Shown: positions 1 to 12,640 of the stretch, in pieces | Numbering within the stretch: the first letter of the stretch is position 1 | Layout of the letters: every line of letters starts with the position of its first letter | Position numbers and translations under genes: made by a program | Source: Liolophura sinensis | Lineage: Eukaryota > Mollusca > Polyplacophora > Chitonida > Chitonidae | Reading direction: 5' to 3' | Length of the DNA: 64,000 bases | Assembly (NCBI RefSeq): GCF_032854445.1 | Contig: NC_088304.1 | Span: 33,908,810-33,972,809 of the forward strand | The notes under the pieces: generated by a model | What the model was told of the DNA's origin: nothing | The model's database searches: none | Seen by the model: the letters and a program-made list of their open reading frames with translations, nothing else

Positions 1-451
1 CTCAGATCGTGATGGCTCGCGTAGTCGGCTATACGATAGTAGAGTACATGAATCGACGGTCTTGTCCATCATCGAGGTGTATATCAGCGCGAATGACGTC
101 CGAGTTGAGCGATTCATCAACGAATGGTAGATCACCAATAGGAGATCAAACAAAGTAAAGACAATAAACCAACTGTCTCCGATTATAATGACATGCTGAA
201 GTCAACAAGTACAAATATAAGGAAGATGTGACAGGCATGATTTTAGTACCTCCAAATCAAACCAGTTGTGAGGTATATACATGTCAGGTTTCTATTGTTT
301 CAGTTACTTGACAGTTGTTGAAAGCTCTACTCAAGGCTTTTTCACTTATACCAGAACGAAGGCGGTCAGGTCCAGATGTAGAGAAAACTGGTGTACCCGA
401 AGAAAACGATCGATCTTTACTGTGATGTTGACAAATATCCTTATTTTACGC
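1..451. other. no gene or clear repeat seen
   Basis: Unique-looking sequence with only a short open frame from 281 that runs into the degraded SINE. Nothing supports a gene. Confidence 0.6.
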
Positions 452-615
452 TGCAGTCGACTAGATAGCGTGCTTGCACAGCGCAATGACCCAGGAGCCT
501 TTCACAAATGCAGTCGCTGTGAGGTCACGTTCAGCTAATCTTCCCCCACACCGGATCCTGTCAGTTTCCTCCCACCTTAATACTAACAGACGTCGTATAA
601 GTGAAATATTCATGG
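452..615 (+). mobile_element. degraded SINE copy
   Basis: Shows GACCCAGGAGCC, a shortened middle, CAGTTTCCTCCCACC and CGTCGTATAAGTGAAATATT. Internal deletion between about 540 and 565. Confidence 0.85.
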
Positions 616-1033
616 ATGTCCTCTAATTATGTCATCCTTGCACCCAGATTCAACTGGAACAGCTGTCAATATTTTCGCTTAATTCAATGGCCGTGTAGGT
701 CATCGCTAATCTTGCAGCTGTTGACTGTTATAACAACAGTACGAGCAATAATGGATTTATAACGCTTAATTTAGATGTGTGTTTGGAGTCCAAGAGGAAA
801 CAGCAGGACGCCCTTCAGGTGCGAAGCGAGCAGATCGATATCAGCAAGGCTTTGTGGTTGTTGGGGGAAACCGTTTTTTTTTGGTTCTTGACTGTGGGCT
901 GAATTTTTCAAAATGCACATCGGTAAATTTTTCTTGTGGAAATATTCAAGCTCCTGGCATTCCTGTCGGTAATCTAAAGTTATGGACGCGATTCTGATCT
1001 AGTTCAATCAATGATACAAGTGTATCGTAATAT
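616..1033. other. nothing recognised
   Basis: Non-repetitive sequence between two SINE copies; the 72-codon frame at 779-997 lacks any family resemblance. Confidence 0.6.
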
Positions 1034-1299
1034 ACTTATTTATTTATTTGATTGGTGTTTTAACGCCGTACTCAATAATATTTCACTTATACCACGGCGG
1101 CCAGTATTATTGTAGGTGGAAATCGGGCATAGCCCGGGGGAAACCCACGACCATCCGCAGGTTGCTGCAGACCTTCCCACGTACGGCTGGAGAGGAAGCC
1201 AGCATGAGATGGACTTGAACTCACTGCGTCCGCATTGGTGTGAGACTCCTGGGCCATTACGCTGTGCTAGCGCGCTAACCAACTGAGCCACGGAGGCCC
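1034..1299 (-). mobile_element. near full-length SINE
   Basis: Minus-strand copy from the AAATAAATAAATAAG tail (1034) to the tRNA-like head GGCCTCCGTGGCTCAGTTGG (1299). B box GAGTTCAAGTCC is intact. Confidence 0.92.
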
Positions 1300-1511
1300 C
1301 ACTATAAATACATATTATGTTTTCACACTTTTAGCTCATGAAACACATAATGTTAAGATCAAGTTTTTAAGGTCAAATCTTTGGTTGTGCTCTCGGATCC
1401 ATGCACGATCTCCAACTAGAACTGGAAACTATATTCGTCTAAGAATAAAATGGAGGAATATGTGAGAGGATTCTAGTAGTCATTAGGACCTAAAATCCAT
1501 GCGGCGCGAAT

Positions 1512-1595
1512 TTATATTTATTTGATCGGTGAATTACGCCGTACCGGTACTCGAGAATATTTCACTTATATGTTGGCGGCCAGCTTCATGATGTG
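1512..1595 (-). mobile_element. SINE 3' fragment
   Basis: TATTTATTTGATCGGTG followed by ACTCGAGAATATTTCACTTA and GGCGGCCAGC. Only the last ~80 bp of the element remain. Confidence 0.85.
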
Positions 1596-1648
1596 ATGCC
1601 ACAGGGCAAATACAAGTTATACAAGTGACTTTTTCAACTCGCTAAGAG

Positions 1649-1770
<122 letters not shown>

Positions 1771-2164
1771 TATATATAATAATTTAATAACTATAAATCT
1801 TAAATGTCGCTACTTCTCACCCGTACAACTGTCTGCATACAGTATTAATAGAATTTCACGGGAAAAGTGTCGTGCATGAGTTAATTTTTTTTAACCACTA
1901 ATTTTTTTAATGACAGTTTATAAGGCGAATACATCCATACATATACCGTATTTAATATGTTAATAAGTAATGAGATATTTATCTGACAAGTGTCGAAAGG
2001 TGCAGCGGCGTCTGAACGATTGGTCAACATGTCGGGAAATTAACAAAGCTTTCTTGTGAGAAAAAAGAAAAAAATGACAGCGATGAGCGGTCTTAAAAGA
2101 CGTGCGGTCTCTGGCATTTTAAAATATACACAGCAAACAAGAACAAGTACACAGAACGTGATTT
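1771..2164. other. nothing recognised
   Basis: A/T-rich non-coding sequence following the CT/AT microsatellite. Confidence 0.6.
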
Positions 2165-2385
2165 ACTATACCATAGGTAGTAAAACTAGACCGGCTACGA
2201 CAGCCTGACAGTTGGCAAATGGTCACATGTAACCGGCCTCTAGTTAATTTATAACAGTTATGGTTTTATTCTAGCTGTTCATGTTAAGTGCAGATAGTAT
2301 CAAATTACACGACTCCCAGCACCATGGCCTACGCAGAAGTTTAAAAAAAATGCAGTGATGTAAATCGCAATCTATTAGACCATTC
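2165..2385. repeat. dispersed element, copy A (one internal unit)
   Basis: AGTTGGCAAATGGTCAC, GGTTTTATTCTAGCTGTTCA and AGCACCATGGCCTACG match 13493-13655. The 30 bases before it resemble a single decayed unit of the 48-bp array that precedes the other copy. Confidence 0.75.
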
Positions 2386-2526
2386 CAAACAACAAGAAAC
2401 CCAAGAACAACAACGCTCCCCACCCATGGCATACGGTAGCTATAAAGACAAAAAGAGGCACATAATTGTTCAGATGTTAAAGCCTGTGTCTAAGATAATA
2501 ATCTGACAGCAGTTTCTGTTTGAATT

Positions 2527-2590
2527 TATGTGGTTGGTGTTTGATGCCCAACTCAAGAATATATAATAAATATATGTCAAGGTGGCAATA
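2527..2590 (-). mobile_element. decayed SINE 3' fragment
   Basis: GGTTGGTGTTTGATGCC and CAACTCAAGAATAT match the SINE tail with several changes, then identity fades. Confidence 0.5.
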
Positions 2591-2937
2591 AGCACTCGTG
2601 TAACGTTTGACGAACACTGCTTGTCTTCCGTCAATATGCATGGGGTGCACACATGTATGTGTGTAGTATTACATGTGGGAAAATTCGTCAAATACTTGCC
2701 AAAAGTGGGTGTTTTTTTTCAAAATTACCGCATCCTAAATACATGTAAAAAATTCTTAGGAGTGCCGTTCAACAGTTATCGAATGATACAACATAAATCA
2801 ACACATAAATAACGGAGGAAATATGTGAAAAGAGATAACCGAGACAGGCCCAGCCGAAAAACACCGCCCTTTGCCAGGCACCTAACGAGCTTCCTAATTT
2901 AAAGCCACACTAGGGCATTTGTTGAGAGCTAGTCTTG

Positions 2938-3007
2938 CCTGGTGAGAATCCTTAGAGAAGATTCGACCAGACACAACTGCTTAGAAGAAGTGAAAGGATC
3001 AATCTCA
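2938..3007. repeat. dispersed 70-bp repeat, copy 1
   Basis: GCTAGTCTTGCCTGGTGAGA and AACTGCTTAGAAGAAGTGAA, shared with 5185-5251. Confidence 0.85.
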
Positions 3008-3009
3008 CT

Positions 3010-3779
3010 GTCAGAAAGGTAATAAAGCACAATGTGTTAGGCCTGGATTAAAAAGAAATACCTGGTAACTAATTAGTACAGGGCTTTGACAGATCAGACA
3101 TATCCCAGATCTCAACCCTCCCTTTCGGTAGACTCAGTAGCTTGCAGGCGTAAAAACACTATCGATGTAAGACAAGGAATATTTTTTTTTTCATACCGCC
3201 AGATTTAAGCTTCATTTATTGCTGTTCAAATTGATCGTGAGTTTCATACTTTTTCTTCTTTTTTATTGCGACAGTCTATAAGGAACCCGTGTTATTTAAA
3301 CAGTTGTATTAACGATTAAATAATGCCAATTTGCTGGCTTAAAAAGCATTATCTCGAACCTATGGACGCCGGATTAGGTCTTCCCCGCACTATCCTATCA
3401 ATGTCCCTCGATACTGGCAACATTTATGGCAAGGTTTTACACTTTAATTCGTCCAATGTTTTTCAACATCTGGTCTGTTCCTTAAAGATATAAATATAAC
3501 AGGAAAACTCTTTTTTTACATGGTTGATGTAATGAACAACACGATCCTTTTGAAAACCGTAGAGAGAATTGTAATTTTTAGCTCTTAGTACAAGTTATAT
3601 CTGTCCTAAAAATTTAAAAAATGGCGGTAGTAACTTCGGGGGAGGAGAACATCCCAGGTGATATTACCAAGCGATAGTAAAAATCCTTAAGAAGCGATGG
3701 TGCTAAGATATATCGCGATCTGGCTGCGCAACAGCAGAATATATCTTCGTAACATTGTGCCCCAGTGCTCTCACTGCTC
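3010..3779. other. nothing recognised
   Basis: A/T-rich non-coding sequence leading into the minisatellite. Confidence 0.6.
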
Positions 3780-5870
3780 CTTCCCCGAGCGATTGTAACA
3801 CTACTCCCCACAGGTGGACTGTAACATTGGCACACCACCACCCACCACTGCCAAGTGACTGTAACATTGCCCCACCACCACCTACAACTGCCAAGTGACT
3901 GTAACATTGCCCCACCACCACCCGCCACTGACAAGTGACTGTAACATTGCCACACCACAACCTACCACTACCAAGTGACTGAAACATTGCCCCACCTCCA
4001 TCCATGTGACTATAACATTGTTCCCCAACTACCAAGTGACTGTAACATTGCCCTTCCACACACACACCACTGCCAAGTGACTGTAACATTGCCCTCCCAC
4101 ACACGCACCATGACCAAGTGACTGTGATATTGCCACACCACCACCCGCCACCACCAAGTGACTGTAATATTGCCCTCACACACACACACACCACTACCCA
4201 ATGACTTTAACATTGCCACACCACCACCCACTACTACCAATTGACTGTGACATTGCCCCCCCACACACACACACACGCCACTACCAAGTGATTGTAACAC
4301 TGCTCACCCCCACACACACCCCACTACCAAGTGACTGTAACATTTCCCCACCACCACCAAGTGACTGTAACATTGCCCCACCACCATCCCTCACTACCAA
4401 GTAACTGTAACATTGCCACACCAGCACCTACCACTGCCATGGGACTGTAACATTGCCACACCACGACCCACCACTGCCAAGTGACTGTAACATTGCCCCA
4501 CCACCACCAAGTGACTGTAACATTGCCCCACCACCATCCACCACTACCAAGTAACTGTAACATTGCCACACCAGCACCCACCACTGCCATGGGACTTTGC
4601 CTCACCACGACCCACCACTGCCAAGTAACTGTAACATTGCCCCACCACCACGCACCACTACCAAATGACTGTAGCATTTCTCCACCACCATTCACCACTA
4701 CCAAGTGACTGAAACATTGCCCCACCACCATCCACTACTGTCAAGTGACTGTAACATTGCCCTACCTCCATCCATGTGACTATAATATTGCTCCCCAACT
4801 ATCAAGTGACTGTAACATTGCCCTCCCACACACACACCACTGCTAAGTGACTGTAACATTGCCCTACCTCCATCCATGTGACTATAACATTGCTCCCCCA
4901 ACTATCAAGTGACTGTAACATTGCCCTCCCACACACACCACTGCCAAGTGACTGTAACATTGCCCCACCACCACCCACCAATATCAAGTGACTGTAACAT
5001 TGCCACACCACCACCCACCACGGCCAAGTGACTGAAACATTGCCCTACCTCCATCCATGTGACTATAACATTGCCCCCCTCCCCCATAATCAAGTGACTA
5101 TAACATTGCCCTCCCACACACACGCCACTACCAAGTAACTGTTGCATTGCCCCCACTACTACCAAGTGATTGTAGCATTACAATGCTAGTCTTGCCTGGT
5201 GAGAATCCTCAGCCAGCCAGAACTGCTTAGAAGAAGTTAAAGGACCGGTCTGTTAGCATTGCCCTCACTAATATCAAGTGACTATAACATTGCCCCACCA
5301 CCACCAAGTGACTGCAACATTGCCGCCCCAACAATATTATTTGACTGTAACACTGCTAACCACCCATCCCCACTACCAAGTGACTGTAACATTGCCCCCA
5401 CCCCCTTCCTAATGATTGTAACATTGCCCTTTCCACACCCAAGTGACTGTAACATTGGCCACAACCCATTCAAGTTACTGTAACATCCCCCTCTACCACC
5501 ATACAATGTGACTAACATTGCCCCCAAACCCCAGCCCTCACTGCCCACTACCAAGTGACTGTAACACTGCCCCCACCCCCTTCCAAATGATCGTAACATT
5601 GCCCTTTCCACACCCAAGTGGCTGTAACATTGGCCACAACCCATTCAAGTTACTGTAACGTCCACCTCTACCACCATACAATGTGACTAACATTGCCCCC
5701 AAACCCCAGCCCTCACTGCCCACTACCAAGTGACTGTAACATGGCCCCCCCTTCCAAATGATTGTAACATTGCCCTTTCCACACCCAAGTGACTGTAACA
5801 TTGTCCCCACCCCATTCCGAATGATTGCAACATTGCCTTCCCCACAATCAAGTGACTGTAACATTGCCCA
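3780..5870. repeat. complex C/A-rich minisatellite, about 50 variable units
   Basis: Unit core CAAGTGACTGTAACATTGCC followed by a variable C/A-rich linker (CCACCACCACCCACCACT, CACACACACACC, or CTACCTCCATCCATG). Unit length varies from about 27 to 47 bp. The array is interrupted at 5185-5251. Overlapping open frames on both strands are artefacts. Confidence 0.92.
5185..5251. repeat. dispersed 70-bp repeat, copy 2, inside the 3.8-5.9 kb array
   Basis: GCTAGTCTTGCCTGGTGAGA and AACTGCTTAGAAGAAGTTAA. The minisatellite resumes immediately on both sides. Confidence 0.85.
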
Positions 5871-5874
5871 ACCC

Positions 5875-7535
5875 CTTTTTAGGGATGGCAGTTCTTCCCG
5901 TCTTTCATACAGACCCGTTTTCATGTCATGGCCTATTGTAAATCATTCAGATTGCACGCAATCGCTCTGTCATCTGTTAGATGAAATAAAAAATCAATGA
6001 TTTTCTTGTTAATTACATGATTAAGCGCAATAAAGCATACGTATAGTTCTATTCATACATTATGAGCTATGTCTGTACTCGCATCGTGTTGGCAATCGTG
6101 TTGTGCGCGCTGATCAAATCTGACAGCTTTATATAGTTCACTAGTACACAGATGCGCCTTGGATACAATATTTATGTCTAAAATAGAAAGGTTTGTGTGA
6201 CGCAAAAACTTAAATAACAGAAGTAATTAATTAATGCGTGAATCACCATGCGCTACAGTACAATGAATGAGTACATTTGATAGTTTTATCACATTAATCC
6301 ACACATAATTAGTCCTGCTCAAGACTCTGTGAGCTTCCTATCAATCGTTTAAAGGACAACAGTCCATGGGAACTAATGGGAATGGACTTTGAACGCTCAT
6401 CAACAAATTAAAAAAGTTTGGACGAATGTATATTTGTAGCTTTCATTCATTACTTCGTAAATTTTAACGTAAGTGTACAGCAGAGCTTGATAATTTCATG
6501 GCGATAGCGTGGTCACCGTGTGGCCGACTAACGGGCTAGAGGATAGGTTAAGACATCGGTGCTCATGACAATTGGAACCAAATTAATGGCGAACCGTTCC
6601 TAACAGTAGAACAGTGTTTAACCGTCTGGTGTTTTACGCCGTACGCAAGAATATTTCACCAATACGACGGCGGCGGGTATTATGGTGGGAAGAAACCGGG
6701 CAGAGGCCGGGGGAACTAAATAAAGTACTTCCGCCGCAGGCCGTGGAGTCATTGTGATTTCCACCGCTTCGTCCGATGATAGTTCTGCTCAAACAGGTAA
6801 TGTACTTCTCGTGTATTGCCAGAGAACAATAATAAATTCTGCCCGGTTTCTTCTAAAAATCTGAAATCCAGCTTACTCTGGGATTATATATATCTTGCAC
6901 AACATCGAAAAAGAATGACAATGTGCCCCATTGAACTGACAAATTTTCCCAATCATGTCAGGAAGAAAATCATTTTCTGTTCTGGCTAAGGAACAGTGTG
7001 ACAATTTCCAGCTCGAGACCTCGAGACATATTTGATTCTACACTGATTCAGACACTTACAACACACTGTAGCGATTAAACGTAGATTGATTTGTTAGGTT
7101 TTAAAGCTGAAAGCTGGAAGTTTATTGTTATTACTCAGAATATTTTTCTCCGCTGAAAAAAAGTCTAGCTAGCGAGAACATCATTCTTCTTATGAAGCTA
7201 AATGTTGATGAACGGTAAAGAATTGTTTCTCACCTTCCTTTCAGTAGAAATATGTGCAACTCGGAAAAGAGTGAGTGAGTGATGACGAAGGAGTCCTTAG
7301 AGTGCATGTACATGCAATGTGCTACTTCACCGATACGCCTTACCGAAGGCAAGAAAGCCGCCCCGCTCGAGCCATTCTACTGATACCGGTCAACCAGTCA
7401 TTGCACTATCCCCTTAACGCTGAAAATAAGTTAAAAGCATACAGTGGTTCAAAGATAGCACAATGGCCACTACAATACAGACTATAGTGTTTAAATGGAT
7501 GTAAGGCCCTATTAATACGGAGGAGAATGTGTTTC
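5875..7535. other. mostly unique non-coding sequence
   Basis: Apart from the SINE fragment at 6624-6755, I see no gene, RNA or repeat. Confidence 0.6.
6624..6755 (-). mobile_element. SINE 3' half
   Basis: GGTGTTTTACGCCGTACGCA, AATATTTCACCAATACGACG and GAAACCGGGCAGAGGCCG. The head is missing. Confidence 0.88.
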
Positions 7536-7668
7536 AAAAATATTCTACATACACGACTGTGGCCAGCATTATGATGGGAGGAAACCGGGCAGAGCCCCGG
7601 GGGAAATCCACAACAGATCTTCCCACTTACGGCCGGAGAAGAAGCCAGCATGAGCTGGACTTGAATAA
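7536..7668 (-). mobile_element. SINE internal fragment
   Basis: GGCCAGCATTATGATGGGAG through GCCAGCATGAGCTGGACTTG, with the region normally reading ACCATCCGCAGGTTGC deleted. Neither the tail nor the tRNA head remains. Confidence 0.88.
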
Positions 7669-7669
7669 G

Positions 7670-9448
7670 AGATACAGTTTAACTACCTTTTTCCATGGTC
7701 GTCAAACAGACAACATTTAAAAAGCTATAAATCTTGAAAATACCGACACCACTGTGGCGCTATCGACTTAAATACCAATAATACTGTTACTTCAAAACCA
7801 CTTTTCAAACGGTGTCTAGTAATCTCTACGATTACATTTGTTTCCCTGTTTTCGTTCACATTTGTTATGAATTTCACAACAGCATCAACTAAATAATAAT
7901 TTGCTTATAAGTCTAGACAAGCATGACTGTACTTGGTAATTGCATTGTATGTGGGTATGCCACTGAAGTAGCATGCCGAAGACACCAGACACGACACCTC
8001 ATCCAGTCGCATTATACTGACACCGAGCATATCAGTCATGTTTTCCTTGCTCTAGCCTCTCAGTGCTGTGTGCCAAGCGTCGAAGCAAACCGTGCCATTT
8101 TTCAGTGAATGACAAATACAATTTAATAGGTCTCATTTGTCAAATATATGACAATAATAAAAACGAAATTGTTTCAAAAAATCGACATTATTGTTTTTTC
8201 AATCTGTTCTCGTGCTTCCGGTACTAAGCTTTTGCTGGGTCTCTCTTCTGACACGTGTTCACATTATCTGGTTATACGTGTATCGTACCATGCGATACAC
8301 TTCACACATAACACGTTTGAATAGAATACATCATGTAACCGCCACGAAATCATGCTTCCATGTAGCGAGTTTTCAATAACCTGGCAAAAGTTTTTTGTCC
8401 TCGAAAATGGATGGATCATTGTATATTTCCGTCATTAAACGTGTCACGAAGGCGACTAAAAATAAAAGTAAGACAGCACCTAGGATTTGTATACAGCTTT
8501 ATCACGCCTGATTATCCGTGACACAGACAAATGACTGTGTAAATAATGCAATGAATTTGATGTGCTAAAAAATTAGGTAAGAAATGGACAGTACAAGTAC
8601 ACGGACGCTAACCTAGAATTTTTTTCAGCCTGTATAAACCACGATTCTGCTGCTTGACTAAGTATCCCCAAGGCCAGGTCACTTTGCGTTCTTTAAATGT
8701 GATTGTATGTTAAATGTGATGACAACAAAGGATTTTGAGTAATTCTACACCTGCATTTTTTACTTAATTCTACTTAAGCCATCGTGATATGGGACGTGTA
8801 AATTGCTACTATTTATGCATTTACATGAACAGTTTAAGTAATACCCTGACTGAGGTCAAATGACGAGTGCCCGGTTATAACTTGCCAGCTATCACACTGT
8901 CGTCGCTGCTTTGGTTTTACCATATATATTGTACTTTAATTATACAGTAAATTTGTCCACGAAACTGGGGTTTTTTTACCCTCTATTACCAAGTTGACAA
9001 GTTGATACTGGTTTTTCCTTTTTCTGGTTAATTATGATTCTGATAATTCGTCTTAAAACATTCGTTATTGTGCGCGTGGTTTTTGACCAATGTACGGTTA
9101 GGTAATTGCCTGTGGCGCTGTCGACGGTCCTTGATACTCTAACGTTCAATGAAGGCCCCTTGTTGTCCATTAACATATAGCGCGCGTGTCTGTCTAAATG
9201 ATCGTCAGTCAAGACCAGTGGTCTATCCGGGACATGCAGGTTTACTCCGCCTATAAAACTGACCACACTCGAATATAGTTGAAATATTATTACGCATGGC
9301 GTTAAATAGACGTGAGAAAAAAAAAAGAGACCATATTCCCAATGACGGAGACATCCCGCAAAATGACATTTCCAGTGTCGAAAATTTGGCTGGGTGAACG
9401 ATGGGCGGAGCGAGATTTTCGAATCTATTAATGGCAAAGAAAACACTA
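7670..9448. other. no supported gene; one 156-codon minus frame
   Basis: The open frame at 8976-9446 (-) begins MFSLPLIDSKISLRPS and has no recognised motif, signal or splice context; it ends in a Lys-rich tail. Length alone is weak evidence in A/T-rich eukaryotic DNA. Confidence 0.4.
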
Positions 9449-9545
9449 AAATGAGGTATGTATCAGATGAAAGACCATTAAAAACTGTCCAGGAAAATAG
9501 CTGGATTTATTATTTTTACAATTTGTTTAGCCCAGTAAAATGCAT
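9449..9545. repeat. dispersed ~95-bp repeat, copy 1
   Basis: AAATGAGGTATGTATCAGAT and ACTGTCCAGGAAAATAGCTG, similar to 10548-10645. Confidence 0.65.
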
Positions 9546-9793
9546 TTGAATATTTTATTGCATGGTGGGCTATTCTGACCACAATGGGATCAATTTCGTC
9601 ACTAAAGATTTTTCCTACTTAACAGACATTAGACTGCTACGTTTCATCATTCAAAAAGCGTATAGGTAAGGATCTATGAATGCATTAGCTAATTTGAACT
9701 TGACACGAATTCTGACAAAGCTAGGTTGTTTACGTCAAAGAATCGGCTTTTCTGCATTCATAAAACTCACCGCACTACATTCAAAATCTCTTA

Positions 9794-9916
9794 ATTTTAA
9801 CAGAAAGTCTGTTGTCTGGGTGAATTGTGTCATATTCAACAAAATATTTTGTTACTCTGATGATATCGTTATATTGAATTCTGTCATCACTCAGACAACA
9901 GACTTTCTGTTAAAAT
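9794..9916. repeat. inverted-repeat element, 30-bp arms
   Basis: Arms 9794-9823 and 9887-9916 are complementary at 29 of 30 positions (ATTTTAACAGAAAGTCTGTT and onward), with a 63-bp centre holding the palindrome AACAAAATATTTTGTT. Looks like a very short MITE or foldback. Confidence 0.85.
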
Positions 9917-10547
9917 AACCAAATTAATTTTCTGAGTGTAGTACCTTTGAAGAATTCTTAATTATACAGCGTTAAGCAACAGTCGGTCAATCCAGAATAT
10001 TACATGCATATAGCACAGACCCTTCGATTTAGACAAGATTTTGTTAAACTGTGAAACCGCCGTGCTTGTACTTCATCGTAGTACACCTGAGGTACCGTAT
10101 TAATGTATTAGCAGTGTAACACTCAGCTACTTGACAACCTCCAGATTGCACCATTTACGGTAATATTTATACATATAAGAATACCTCATGATGAGGAGTA
10201 CTGAGATCTTTGGCGGCTGTCAGACTGCCCTAGACTTCAGGAGAATATTCCTGGGAGTATGTCGATGAATTTGTATTTTCACATTCACCTACTTATCCAG
10301 ACATCTCTGCCTTTCATTCACAAGAATATTTATATAGGCGAACACCTTATATGTGAGATATGACTTTAGAAGTACGCACATGTATGTAGCATATCCATTG
10401 TAAATAAGATAAAGCCCTTCTGCAATGTGACCCTGACTTGTTGATACGCTGCCTGCAATGATGACGGGCAGAAGAACAAGTACTAGTATATAGAGATGTT
10501 GAGATTGTTCTTGTGTCTTCTGTGCCCTTTAAAGACAAAGCCCAGTC

Positions 10548-10645
10548 TAAATGAAGTATATTTCAGATGAAAAACCACTAAAACTGCCCAGGAAATAGTT
10601 AGATTTATCTCTTTTTTAAAAGTTTTTCTAATCGAGAAAAATTGT
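10548..10645. repeat. dispersed ~95-bp repeat, copy 2
   Basis: AAATGAAGTATATTTCAGAT and ACTGCCCAGGAAATAGTTAG, similar to 9449-9545. Confidence 0.65.
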
Positions 10646-10975
10646 GCTAAAAGATCAGATACTACACAAATGACATCTCTTTCCTTTAAGAACTCCTGAA
10701 GTTCACAAACATTAAGCACCACAATTTTGCCCACCATTCGTCTGGTCTAAATTACTTTTCATGAAACTTTTTTCGGACGCCCCATCTTATAGTAGATGTC
10801 GTCAAAAATGGTTTGTCAGGTCACATGATACGGATGGACCTTTTCTACCTTTATCGATAAAAGAATTCGAACTCGGAACTCGCCTATTATCGTCAAGGCC
10901 TCACTAACGGTGCCGTAGCCACGCAGTCTATACAGAGAAATTCAATCAAGTCGAGCGGATGTATATGTAATGCTG

Positions 10976-11340
10976 CATTAGGTTTTATATATAACGGAAA
11001 ACAGACTAGTTAATTTAAAATACAAATCAGATTAACACATTAACTCCCAAATGTATCCTATTGACTTAGAGCAGCCTGACGTCATTTTCAGAAAACTTCT
11101 TATACGCTAAATCCCCTTTACCATACACCGTATACAAATTTATTTCGGAACTAATGGCATTAGTTGATTAATATGCGTCCTGAGGCGACATGGTGAACGA
11201 AAACATTAAAGTAGCAGTATAGTGCATAGGCCAGGTCTATTTTCAGAATGACTAATAAATTTATACGCAGAATTCACCGAATTTCATTTCAGTTGACCGG
11301 GGTAGTACCATTTACTGCTGTATTATAGGATGGCCAGTGT
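10976..11340. repeat. ~365-bp duplication, left copy
   Basis: GAGCAGCCTGACGTCATTTT, CCTGAGGCGACATGGTGAAC and TTTATACGCAGA match the copy at 12240-12640 in the same order and orientation. The two copies bracket the 27-bp array. Confidence 0.82.
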
Positions 11341-11457
11341 ACATGTATTTTACATGCAGTATGTAGGTCTATATATTCAGATAGGCCTATATCTACTTGG
11401 CACAATCGCGAGGTGAATCATATCCTATGATACAGTGCAGGCTATCTATGAGACCGA

Positions 11458-12065
11458 GCAATCGTGTAAATCTATGACTCTAGCAATCGTGTAAATCTAT
11501 GACTCGAACAATCGTGTAAATCTATAAGACCCAAACAATCGTGTGAATCTATAAGACCCGAACTATCGTGTGAATCTATAAGACCCGAAAAATCGTGTGA
11601 ATCTATAAGACCCGAAAAATCGTGTGAATCTATAAGACCCGAACAATCGTGTAAATCGATAAGACCCGAACAATCATGTGAATCTATAAGACCCGAACTA
11701 TCGTGTGAATCTATAAAACCCGAACTATCGTGTGAATCTATAAGACCCGAAAAATTGTGTGAATCTATAAGACTCGAACAATCGTGTAAATCGATAAGAC
11801 CCGAACAATCGTGTGAATCTATAAGACCCGAACAATCGTGTGAATCTGTAAGACCGGAACAATCATGTGAATCTATAAGGCCCAAACTATCGTGTGAATC
11901 TATAAGACCCGAACAATCGTGTGAATCTATAAGACTCGAACAATCGTGTAAATCGATAAGACCCGAACATTCGTGTGAATCTATAAGAGCCGAACAGTCG
12001 TGTGAATCTATAAGACCCGAAAAATCGTGTGAATCTATAAGAATCGAACAATCGTGTGAATGTTA
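11458..12065. repeat. 27-bp minisatellite, about 22 copies
   Basis: Unit TGTGAATCTATAAGACCC + GAACAATCG (27 bp), with 25-bp variants at the left edge. The unit length is divisible by three, which explains the open frames of 137 codons (-) and 103 codons (+) here. Confidence 0.95.
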
Positions 12066-12170
12066 GTGGTTATCCATGTACGCGAAGAAAGAATGTCATT
12101 ATATAAATTGTACAATTGTGTCTTCTTTTTATACAAATCTATATATCAAACAATGAAACTTAAAATGTCT

Positions 12171-12231
12171 ACGATAAGTGAAATATTCTTGAGTACGGCG
12201 TAAAACCCCAATCAAATAAATAAATAAATAA
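12171..12231 (+). mobile_element. SINE tail fragment
   Basis: Only AAGTGAAATATTCTTGAGTA, CGGCGTAAAACCCCAATC and the AAATAAAT tail, placed about 100 bp after the 27-bp array. Confidence 0.85.
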
Positions 12232-12239
12232 ACGTCGTG

Positions 12240-12640
12240 TTAGGTTGTATATGTAAGGGAAGGTAAAGAAGTTAATTAAAATACAAAAATCGATACATTT
12301 ACGCCCAAATATATACTGTTGAAGTAGAGCAGTCTGATGTCACTTTCACAAAACTTCGTATACTAAATGCACATTGTCGTATTCCGCACAGCTATTTTTC
12401 GAAACTAATTACGTTGTTTAATTATAACATCCTGAGGCGACATCGTGAACGAAAAAGCTCTGTGGGAATCTCGGCCCGGGGCTGTATGTAAAGTGGTATT
12501 TGGTGTACATATACCCGGCAATAAGTTTTCGATTGGCTGATATATTTATACGCAGATAACAGAGTATCTGCCGTAATTTCATTTCACATGGGACACAAAT
12601 TAACGTAATTAACTGTTGTTTTATAGGATAACTTATGTAT
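12240..12640. repeat. ~365-bp duplication, right copy
   Basis: GAGCAGTCTGATGTCACTTT, CCTGAGGCGACATCGTGAAC and TTTATACGCAGA match the left copy, with an extra stretch around 12455-12535. Confidence 0.82.

Noticed and set aside
1040-1291. Minus-strand frame beginning MAQLVSALAQRN, seen again at 19103 and other places
   Set aside because: It is a translation of the SINE head and body and recurs wherever a SINE is found.
3614-5924. Many overlapping frames of 67-163 codons on both strands
   Set aside because: They translate a C/A-rich minisatellite; the Gln-Trp-Val or Pro-Ser-Asp-Cys repeats follow from the DNA repeat.
8976-9446. 156-codon minus frame as a gene
   Set aside because: No recognised domain, no splice or promoter context, and A/T-rich surroundings; kept only as a note in the region entry.
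11472-12066. Frames encoding GLIDSHDCS or CESIRPEQS repeats
   Set aside because: Result of the 27-bp minisatellite; both strands are equally open.
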